In this document: positions 51,401-59,778 of the stretch, piece after piece
How the letters are laid out: every line of letters starts with the position of its first letter
Position numbering within the stretch: position 1 is the first letter of the stretch
Assembly (NCBI GenBank): GCA_017163975.1
Contig: JAFFSR010000242.1
Coordinates: forward strand, 3,311,001-3,375,000
Origin: Anastatus disparis
Lineage: Eukaryota; Arthropoda; Insecta; Hymenoptera; Eupelmidae
Length of the DNA stretch: 64,000 nt
Direction of reading: 5' to 3'
The notes under the pieces: generated by a model
Told to the model about the DNA's origin: nothing
Seen by the model: only the letters and a program-made list of their open reading frames with translations
Database searches by the model: none
Position numbers and translations under genes: made by a program

Positions 51401-53560
51401 TACATAAAATTTAAATATTTTTTATAAAATTGAAATTTTAAAATTATAAATATTTGAAATTAGAAAAATTATCTCTTGCCACTTACAATAGAATATGAAA
51501 ATGAAATTTCTCATTTCTCTTATTTAGTTAATAACGTTATACAAAAATGTGGCTCACTAAGTATAATGATAACTTTATATAATAATTAATTTAGAAATTC
51601 GAAAATTAATATGTAAAATTTATTTAAAATTTTTATTATATTTAGTCATATTTATATCTTTCTGTTAGTCAGTTAAAAAAAGTAAATTTACTCCAAGTTC
51701 AAATCTTATGGATAATGTAACATAATACAAGAAACAAATTTTTCTACTTCTTATATTTTGGTTTATCTAACGACAAATGCAATAAATGTCAGATGAAATT
51801 AAAACTTTGCCTAAAGTTTTATCGAAGTAAAGTTATAAATTCATATCAAGCATCGCATAATGCAATTATAATTTGTAAAGTTCAAACTTTGTGATACATC
51901 TTTGAAAAATGTTTTCACAAGAAATATCTAAACACATGTGTTATAAAAATATTACTAAAAAATAAGTATATAATATGAAATTATCATTCTATTGTTAGTG
52001 CAATTATTTTAAAACGAAAATCCTTTTAAATTACCACTATCCACAATTAAATAAAATTTAACTCCCTAATTACTTCTAAAAAGCTTAATGTAATTTTAAG
52101 CTCGAAACTTCGTTTACGGGCCATTAACCGCGAGAATTCGTGTATTGCATTACCACCTAGAAAAAAATTAACTTTTCCTTTCTTTCAGAAATATAGAAAG
52201 GTAAAATAAAAAAAGAAAACTTTAAAATTTAAACTTACGTTTCAAGTAGTTTTAATCCTTTTCAATTGTTCTTTGGTAAGCAAGAATAGCAGCCTAAAAA
52301 TAGCATCCCATTTGATAGGCCCATCCTTGCTTTCTTACACTGCCAGCAGCATTTCATAATTACATCCTTTCACCAACAAACAATGCACCCGCGATTATCT
52401 TAAACGACATTATCTTCTCATCTTTACGTGTATATTTAATGATTATTAACTCCTCTCTGGGTGCAATTAAACAATTCTTCAATAGTACACGACTTTAATT
52501 TAATAGACTCGCAAATGATTTCATTATCAATGACGTATTCATCATCGTCATCATTATTATCATAATGTCGGACGTATTAGTTGGTATTTAGCTTCGATTT
52601 ATTTCCATGCCCCCCTCTTTGAACGATTGTTCAATTATCCGACTGTTACAAATCAGTGTCGATTCATGGCTGCTTATTATACCAATGACCCACTTATTAA
52701 AGGGACTAGACTTTATTATTATTTCTTTCAACGTTTCTTTTTTTATCCCTTTGTTTTTTTCTTTCTTGTTTTCTTTTTTTTATTTATATATTGATAAAGT
52801 CACTGGTACGCTGAACCATGACCTTCACTCGACTGTTTTTCCTAGTCGTCTTTCACGGCGCGTTTTTTGCTTTTAATTACGTTGCCGACAACTTTTTTTC
52901 TCTTCCTCTTATGTATATATTATATAATTCTCGTGCCGGTAGGAATATTTATAAAAAGAAAAAAAAAGAAAGTTTGATTCTTCGTTATAATACTAAATAA
53001 TCTCTCACGTGTTTATCGTACTTTTTCTTCTATATCTTTATTTTAATGACGTAATTGGGGGTAAATGAACTTGAGTCGGTTAATTACAGCGATAACTTTT
53101 TTTTAGCTTCTGAGTTTTCTAAGAATAAAGCCTTTTCAATTTCTCAAGTGTTTTTTATGCGTGATCGATTAAGCGTCCACTTGAAAGTTATAGAAAGGAC
53201 AGCGTGAAAAATTTCACGTTGATATTCATCGTTTAGATCATTTTGACACGCGCACTTTAATTAATGTTCGTATGACGATATAACTTTTTTATCTCAATAC
53301 TTTCAACACTCATTTCTATCACAATAAACGAATAATTTTTTTTCTTCATATTACATGATTTTTTCTTTTTGATTAAAAAAATAATCTAAACGAAAGTTTA
53401 TAATTAACACTCAACAATTAGAAAAAAAAAGAAAAATTTTAAAAATTTTATCAAGCGATTTTTGTAGTTTGAAAGATCGCCAAGCAACGATTTAAAATGA
53501 TCAGCAAAGTGTACCAATAAGGTCTAAGAAAAAAGGTAAAAATCTGTATGTAAGAGTGAA
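48446..53560. other. Non-coding AT-rich DNA, nothing recognised
   Basis: Long stretches of A/T-rich sequence. The less AT-rich patch at 49600-49800 and the frames at 52607-52876 and 52818-53000 (+) are Phe/Leu-rich and lack recognisable motifs. No RNA gene or transposon is identified. Confidence 0.45.
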
Positions 53561-53810
53561 CCGAAGATCCGGAGTACCGTAGCAGTACTGAGCTTACTAC
53601 CTCCGTCTTTGACAGAGTATAGCCCCTTTTTGGCGTGTGGCGGTGTTGTATAGAGCGCCGGTGCGTTTTCATACATTGAAGTAAGAGTAAGAGAGAGTAT
53701 TGAAAGATAAAGCGAGAAAGTGAATAAAGCCGCGTGAGAAGGGGCGGGGCGTAAATGCGCGCGCGCTATCCAAGCTCGCGCATACGACTTGCTATATACC
53801 CATATAGGGC
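53561..53810 (-). promoter_or_regulatory. Candidate distal promoter / first non-coding exon (minus strand)
   Basis: This block stands out as GC- and CpG-rich in AT-rich DNA. Read on the minus strand it has, in order: GGGTATATAGCAAG (TATA-like, around 53792-53799), a CG-rich stretch with alternating GCGCGCGC, a GC box CGCCCCGCCCC, pyrimidine-rich sequence, and then CGGAG|GTAGTAAG (exon end 53601), a usable 5' splice donor. It lies about 30.5 kb upstream of the 5-HT1 leader acceptor and in the right orientation to be its first exon. A promoter for an unseen plus-strand gene, or a CpG-rich element of another kind, is equally allowed by the sequence. Confidence 0.28.
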
Positions 53811-54555
53811 AGACTTTTCACTATCTTTCTCTTTTATTTCATATGTATATATGTTGTTTAACCCTCTCTACTTGAATATGTAACTGCATCCTTTGCAACT
53901 ACTGGATTATCTATCTTTCTCTTCTTTTTTTTAGGCTTCATGCTGTTGAGAGTTTTAAAGAAGAAGAAGAAGAAGTAAGACACGGTAGAAATGTTGAGAG
54001 AAAAGAGAAATGTAAGGGAGTTGACTGTGATTGCTGTTAAAGTTTGATGAGTTAGAAAGGAATTTTTGAGTAGCATCTTAAGATGGATAGTGTTAGGGAT
54101 AGACTAAAAATTTATAATGTATGTATAAAAAAGTGAAATATAAGGGTAAGGAAAAAAAAGCGTCTATAAATTTTGGCTAAAACAGTTGTAACGTATTGTT
54201 ATATATTCAGGTTCGATTGTTTTATTCAAATTTTAATTAACTTTTTTTTAGATTCTTTTTCTTTATTTACACCGAACAAATGCTTTGTTTTTCTATATGA
54301 TGGATTGGAAAATTTTTAGTTCTTTTATTTATGGAAAAATAAATAAAATTTAATAGTTATAAGATATAAAGTTTTTATATAAAAAAGTTAAATAAAAGAA
54401 GATATAAAAAGTATAATAAATGATTTTATGGTTTTAATTGTATGTAAATGATTTAAATTTTACGAGAGTTGATTTTTAAAGTATCAAAGTGTCAAAAGCG
54501 GCAATTTTTATTTTTATTTAAAATAATTCAATGATTATTTGTAATAAGAATAGAA
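53811..54555. other. Short non-coding gap
   Basis: Contains an (AAG)6 run at 53958-53975 in a purine-rich stretch, then AT-rich DNA. No gene. Confidence 0.5.
53958..53975. repeat. (AAG)6 microsatellite
   Basis: A perfect trinucleotide run of 18 bp. Confidence 0.9.
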
Positions 54556-54660
54556 ATAGTATATTATATTACAAGGGACGAATATTGTTGGTTTCGTCCC
54601 AGCGGAGAGGTACTCCGTCGGACGGAATCAACAAAATTCGTCTCGTGTAATGTATACTCT
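54556..54660. repeat. Imperfect palindromic element A
   Basis: The left arm includes TTACAAGGGACGAATATTGT then TGGTTTCGTCC; the right arm, inverted, reads TTACACGAGACGAATTTTGT then TGATTCCGTCC. The arms are about 45-50 bp each, ending with CGGAG/CTCCG around the short loop AGGTA near 54609. No coding capacity. It resembles a small MITE. The flanking sequence repeats the arm (AGTATA/TATACT), so a TSD cannot be separated from the arms. Confidence 0.72.
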
Positions 54661-54712
54661 TTTTCATACCAGCCTGCCGAAAATTGTTGCATTATTAACA
54701 TAACTAAGCTAA

Positions 54713-54802
54713 ACGCGAAGGGCTTTTAAACATCCGTCAACATTTACGACACTCGCATTCGCTCGTGTCGTAAATGTTGACGGATGTTAAAAAGCCCGAA
54801 GC
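54713..54802. repeat. Perfect-arm palindromic element B
   Basis: Arms of 24 bp (54729-54752 and 54765-54788) are exact inverted copies ending in CGTAAATGTTGACGGATGTT. The inverted similarity continues outward through GAAGGGCTTTT / AAAAAGCCCGAAG with one small indel. The 12-bp loop is TCGCATTCGCTC. The perfect stem argues for a recent origin or for maintenance by gene conversion or selection. Confidence 0.82.
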
Positions 54803-54959
54803 AAAGAAAACGAACGAATGATAAAACGTGTGCGCACGCATTTATACGACGGCGTGCTTTTACCTTACAATGTCGCAACCACGCACTCCTTCTCTCTTTC
54901 TCACCTCTTTACATTCGTTGCCCGCTGCGACTTGTTATACATGTCGGAACGTGTATAGT

Positions 54960-55026
54960 TAATGCGAAAGAGAAAGACTGTTCGCTCTGTTCTTACTTTT
55001 AAGTCTGTCTTTCTCTTTCGCATTGA
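54960..55026. repeat. Palindromic element C
   Basis: The left arm TAATGCGAAAGAGAAAGAC is matched by the inverted right arm GTCTTTCTCTTTCGCATTGA, preceded by GTCT, with a loop of about 23 bp containing TTCGCTCTG. It sits 160 bp from element B. The words TTTTCATACCA (54661-54671) and TGGTATGAAAA (55052-55062) form an outer inverted pair enclosing B and C, so B and C may be parts of one 400-bp element. Confidence 0.68.
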
Positions 55027-55149
55027 CTACGTACTACGTAGGGACTAAGATGGTATGAAAATAATATTTACGTCAGAGTGCATGTTTAAACTGTTGTCAT
55101 TTAATTATAAATAATCAGATTCCTTTTGAAAAATGTACGAAACATAAAA

Positions 55150-55282
55150 TAAATAGTACATTATGCAACTAGGGAGTAAAGTCCCATATTTTTCCCGAGG
55201 GGAAGTTTACGATCCGAGCAAGAGAAGCGAAGCGAGGGGAGAAATTAGACTTTACTCCCGAGTTGCATATTGTGCTTTATTC
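55150..55282. repeat. Palindromic element D
   Basis: The left arm TTATGCAACTAGGGAGTAAA and the right arm TTTACTCCCGAGTTGCATAT are inverted copies extending to about 45 bp each; the outer words AATAAATAGTACA and TGTGCTTTATTC also match in inversion. The loop contains CGAGCAAGAGAAGCGAAGCG followed by AGG, the CG-rich signature shared with elements B and E. It abuts and slightly overlaps the TIR element at 55276. Confidence 0.75.
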
Positions 55283-55469
55283 CTACCTCAACAATGGTCT
55301 AATATTAATATTTAATAAAAATATTCAAATCTATTTAATTTTATAAGTTTTAAAATTAGTGGGAGAGTTGGTTATTTCTCCGGCAAAATTTTAGAAGTTA
55401 GAAATATCTTTTTTTCTGCCCGCTTTTCGAGTTAATAAGGTGGCCTATTTCTGTTGAGGTAGGAATAAA
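55276..55469. mobile_element. 194-bp element with 18-bp perfect terminal inverted repeats
   Basis: The left end TTTATTCCTACCTCAACA (55276-55293) is exactly inverted at the right end (55452-55469). The interior is AT-rich with no open frame. It is either a tiny MITE or the second half of a composite element shared with palindrome D, whose right arm runs into the left terminus. Confidence 0.62.
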
Positions 55470-56966
55470 AAAAATTTTTAATTTACTTTATTAATAGTTT
55501 AATTTATAATAAGCCATGTTTTATACAAAATGAAATTAAATGCAAAAATTTAATGAGTAATTTCCATTTAATTTTTCAATCATAATAATAAAAGCTACTT
55601 ATTTTTACAATGCAGCATTATCAATTCATAATTATATTTCTAGAATTTCAAATTACTTATTTAAATTATTCTCTTTTTTTTATCCGATCTGATTTTCTGA
55701 TTCTGATTTATTTTGAGACAATAAGATGTAGGTGTAAGAATAGTTAGTTGCGGTTCTCCAATGCACGATATCTATTTTGTTGCTTTATTTTATCAACTTT
55801 TAGTTAGCAAAAATTAACCCAGTTTCAAAGTTTTCGAGTCCTTTTTAAATAAACTATACGAGAATCTTCTAAAAAGAGAGAGAGAGAGAAAAAAAAGAAA
55901 ACAACAATATCAAATTTCAAGTATTTAATTACAAAGTTAAGATTTTAATCTGAAAATGCTTTTCAAAACCTTAATTGCTTAACAAAATATATCCAAAACA
56001 ACGTTATGTAACGCTAATGTAATAGCCTAATGTAACCGAACAAAAAAAGTTTCTTTTTCGAATTTTTTTCTTTCTCTTTTTTTCTGTTTTTTTGTTATGA
56101 TTTAACATAAGTTTCTTACATTATTTGTTTGTAAGTAATCAACTCTCATCTGGAAAACCAGAAAGTTTTCTTATAAGTTTTCTTTACTAAATAAACTCTC
56201 TGGAAAAACTTCTCAATAAGTAAAATGAACCTTATATTTTGAAGGTCAGAAATAACAATACTTTCTTAATAGCTTTATTAAGAATTGATTCATTACTGCA
56301 TTAAATTTGCTAAGAGTTTCATTAAAATTAATAATTCATTTTTTGAAATCATTATACAGCAGAAATTAGATATAGATCAATAGGAGAATTATTTTAGCAG
56401 TAGATCATATTCGAGTTTGGTCAGACATTGTACAGACGTAGAAGTTAATTTATATTTTTTATAGAAAATAAATACATTGCAAAAAGCTTTCTATTTAATT
56501 TAATTAAAAAGAATTTCGATAATTACGAGTGCAGTTGTGGATTAAGCTTTACTAGATAAAAAAATAGAAGGTAGATAGAAGATAAAAAAAAGGGTAGATA
56601 ACTATAGATATGTGGATATAAAACAATTAAAAATAGATATGAACATATCGAATATTTAATCGAAATATATAAAAATTGCAAAGTTTTTGTTAATTATATC
56701 CTGCAAACTCGTTAAAACAGTAGAAAATTCTGTACAGTGTAAACAAATATAAAAAATAATAGATCTAAATACTATCAATCGTACAAAATCGTCAGATCTA
56801 TGCTGTCCTAATTGTAAATTTAATAATAAAAAGTACATTACGAATTGAGATATTAAACTCGTGACAAATGATGACAAAACTGGATAATAATTTATATTTT
56901 ATAGAAGAATATGATACCTACAATAACTATACGAATCGAGTTAAACGATGAAGAAACAATAAATGG
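55470..56966. other. Non-coding AT-rich gap
   Basis: Contains an AG-rich tract near 55875-55890. The frame at 56656-56877 (-) has no recognisable motif. Nothing else is seen. Confidence 0.45.
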
Positions 56967-57140
56967 ATTTATTTTCTTTTTCTTTAACGTCGATATATTT
57001 ATGCTATTTGTAATGCTAATCAGCGACGGAGCTCGTAAGTGTGTTTGTGAGCACATGTAACGTACAGTGCTGCCGAGAGCGGGATACGAACTCAGAACCC
57101 CGAAATCACAACAATAATTACGCAACATCATTCGAACCTT
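56967..57140 (-). repeat. tRNA-derived SINE, copy 5 (internal deletion)
   Basis: On the minus strand it reads a degraded head, then the B box TGAGTTCGTATCCCGCTCTC, then GGCAGCACTGTACGTTACAT, CTCCGTCGCTGATTAGCATT, and the 3' end TATCGACGTTAAAGAAAA. The CGATTTATACAAGC segment seen in copies 2 and 3 is missing between the tRNA-like part and GCACTGTACG. The head is poorly conserved upstream of the B box, so the right boundary is approximate. Confidence 0.75.
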
Positions 57141-58522
57141 TTTATATCATGGATTCTAAAATGTAAGATCAGTGCATCATTTACTATGGCTTTAAGGGAT
57201 TAAATAATTTAATTCAATGAAGCTGTAACTGGACTGTCATCTAATCTGTTTATAGATATGTCGGTTACATCAGCTTGCTTGCATGCTTGAATGCATTTAT
57301 ATTTCGATTACTGAATCTTTAAGTATAGACAGTGGATTACAAGCATATCATAGGGTACATTAGTCAAAGGGTGCATAGTAACTAATGCATTAACCTTATC
57401 ACCAAGAAAGCTATCTCACGATATAGCACTTACTCCCGTTTAACGTTCAAACGGTACGATTCGATCTCAAATGGTAAACAGATGCAAATTGAATAAAAAT
57501 TTTTTCCAAATGTATGTTTATTTACCGTTATTTTGAGGCTAAATTTCCATACAATAAAATTAAAACAATTACTTGTGTGAAAAAAACATTCAGTTATAAA
57601 AAATCATTTTAAAACAATTGCCACAAATCTTTTGATCTGTTCTTTTTCTCTTTGAATGTACATACTTGTATTTTAATGTAAGTATGTATATAGGGACATT
57701 AAGAATCTAAACTGAAAAAATTTCTAATAATTTATTTTTTTGGTTTCTTTCTTTAGTCTGAATAACTACGAGCCTATTGTGAAAATACTTGTAACCTGGT
57801 GTTGATATCTGTCACAAGAATAAAATATATATTTTCGCATCTTTAGACGCTGAAGAGATAACCGTAAGCGCGCGCAACATCGATTTTCTAGTAAACCTGA
57901 AAATGAGAAAAAGTGATAAAATATAATAGCATAATAATGTGCAAAAAAAATTTAGTCCCATAGCGACAACTAATACCGTGGACGTATATTTTAGTAGTTG
58001 TTAGAAAAATTATACAATGCTTATAAAGGCGTGTTTGATAAATAAAATTTTATAAATATTCAATGTTTATATTTCATAAAATATCCAGATCTATGCAAAC
58101 TGTATGAAATATTGATGGAATAGTAACTTGAAGCGGGGTTTATAGTCATATATTTTAAAATAAACAGCTAGAAATAATAAACAAAACTGCTTAACAACTT
58201 AATAGAAATCTTTTACATTTCAACAAAATCGTCGAAATTTCGAATTAATTTGGACTTATGAAGCTGATAAATTATAATAAGTTAGAAAACAAATATGTAA
58301 ACTCAATAAGTGCAACTAGAAACAAAAATGTTCGAATACTATTTAAAAATAAAACAGTGGAGTATTAGGATCAGCTACCTAAATGCCATTGATCTATTCA
58401 ACAATTTATGAAACTAACTAAAAAGTATAAACAATAACGAAGCAAAAAATAAATAAATTAAGGGAATTTATGTGTTTTATGTAAACAACATAATATATTG
58501 CTATAATTATTATAAAAAAAAA
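57141..58522. other. Non-coding gap between SINE copies
   Basis: A little less AT-rich at 57240-57480. A small inverted repeat of ACATACTT / AAGTATGT is present near 57659-57688. No gene or RNA is recognised. Confidence 0.45.
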
Positions 58523-58686
58523 ATTTTTTTTATTTTATTTAACGTCGCTGTATTTATGCTATCATAGCGATGCTAATTAGCAATGGATATCTTCAGTGTG
58601 TTTGTAAACAAAGCATATATTACAGTGATGCTTGTATCAGCCGACCACCGAGAGCGAGATTCGAACTGTGAGCCACTGAGGACCTC
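58523..58686 (-). repeat. tRNA-derived SINE, copy 6 (deletion between A and B boxes)
   Basis: On the minus strand: GAGGTCCTCAGTGGCTCACA runs directly into AGTTCGAATCTCGCTCTCGG, so roughly 40 nt between the A-box end and the B box (the anticodon arm) are lost. The body then follows (ATACAAGCATCACTGTA, GCTAATTAGCATCGC, CAGCGACGTTAAATAAAAT) with an A-rich tail. This copy cannot fold as a tRNA, and the box spacing would not suit RNA polymerase III. Confidence 0.8.
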
Positions 58687-58885
58687 AGTAAATTAACTTA
58701 ATCAATTACAGTGATAAGATAAATATTGGAATTTAGTTTAAGTAGAGTATATAGTAAGTTTAGCCTGTACCAGGAACACATAACTCACTTCTGTATGATT
58801 TACAGATGTAACGAATCATAATAATCATGATACCTATTTTTAAAGAAAAGCAAAAAACTTGATATTCTATTATTTAAAATTACAA
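58687..58885. other. Short spacer
   Basis: AT-rich sequence with no feature recognised. Confidence 0.4.
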
Positions 58886-59014
58886 TAGTACATTACGATA
58901 CAAGTGACCTAAGTGGCACTTTATTACACGGCCGGAGTTATCGCCCGAGCGCAGCGAGGGCGATAACGTAGTGCCGTGTAATAAAGTTCCACTAAGGTCA
59001 CGAGTATCGTATAC
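58886..59014. repeat. Palindromic element E
   Basis: Arms of about 60 bp. AGTGGCACTTTATTACACGG on the left mirrors CCGTGTAATAAAGTTCCACT on the right, continuing outward through GATACAAGTGACCTA / AAGGTCACGAGTATC and inward through GTTATCGCC / GGCGATAAC. The loop centre is CGAGCGCAGCGAG near 58951. No coding capacity; the minus-strand frame at 58880-59083 is a by-product. Confidence 0.8.
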
Positions 59015-59021
59015 TATTTTG

Positions 59022-59778
59022 TAGCACGTGGGACATAAATCCGCCAAATTAAATCTGTACTCTTCAAAATCAGTAATAAACAAAAACTATGCACTCCACG
59101 AATTATAATTCAAAAAATAAAAGCGAAAACTATAAAAAACCAAACACTACGCATTCTGTGAATGATAAATCGAAAAAAAGAAAAGAAAACTATAAATAAA
59201 CTAAAACTAAACACTCCATGAATAATAGATCGAAAAAGAAAAAAAAGAATATAATTTCAAAAATATACTCAAAATGTGTAATAATAATTAATATTTATCA
59301 ATATTATTGATATTATGTGAAATTGTTTGTTGAAATCATCTTCTATGAAGCCATAAATTGAAATTTTGTTTCACGTATGAATTAGCGTCGTAGGAGCGGT
59401 GAGGAGGTAACATGTTTAGTATAGCAATAGCAATCGTGTGTAGTAATAGGGGGTTCCCCGTAGCATTTTATAATGCAACGCTGAAATGACTATACCTCTT
59501 CGCTTTACATGTTACGCTACTATCAATTTTAGTTTTACTCGTATCCTACTTGCTTATAATTGTTATTTAATTTGAAGAATGTTAATGTAAAAGAGTTTCA
59601 ATATACTACAGCTTATTGTTATTTATGAAAATACTTTAAAAAATAATTTACATATAAAATTATTTCTTATTATATACGTACGTTACCTAAGTAAATTCAT
59701 TATTGTACCGTGTAAAAAAGTGCCACCTAGGTAACAGAAAAGTGTTACCTAAGTGCGGATTTAGGTCCCGCAGTGCTA
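59022..59778. mobile_element. Possible 757-bp non-autonomous element with about 23-bp imperfect TIRs
   Basis: The left end TAGCACGTGGGACATAAATC (59022 on, then CGC) matches the inverted right end TAGCACTGCGGGACCTAAAT (then CCGC, ending at 59778) with a few differences. Just inside the right end, ACCGTGTAAAAAAGTGCCAC (59708 on, then CTAGGTAAC) is a second copy of the arm of palindrome E, so the two elements are related. The interior holds the 62-65 bp tandem repeat at 59083-59250 and a loose inverted pair around TAACATGT/ACATGTTA (59400-59520). No transposase is seen. Confidence 0.45.
59083..59250 (+). repeat. Tandem repeat, about 2.7 units of 62-65 bp
   Basis: Successive diverged units begin ACTATGCACTCCACGAAT, ACTACGCATTCTGTGAAT and TAAACACTCCATGAAT. 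Each is followed by a TAATTC / AAATCG / AGATCG word and an A-rich stretch, with AACTATAAA words closing the first two. Units differ by point changes and small indels. Confidence 0.65.

Noticed and set aside
58880..59083. 67-codon minus-strand frame
   Set aside because: It is the translation of palindrome E and its flank; both halves are inverted copies of each other.
59395..59525. Loose inverted repeat around TAACATGT/ACATGTTA
   Set aside because: Arms match only over short words with several gaps; treated as interior of the 59022-59778 element rather than a separate one.
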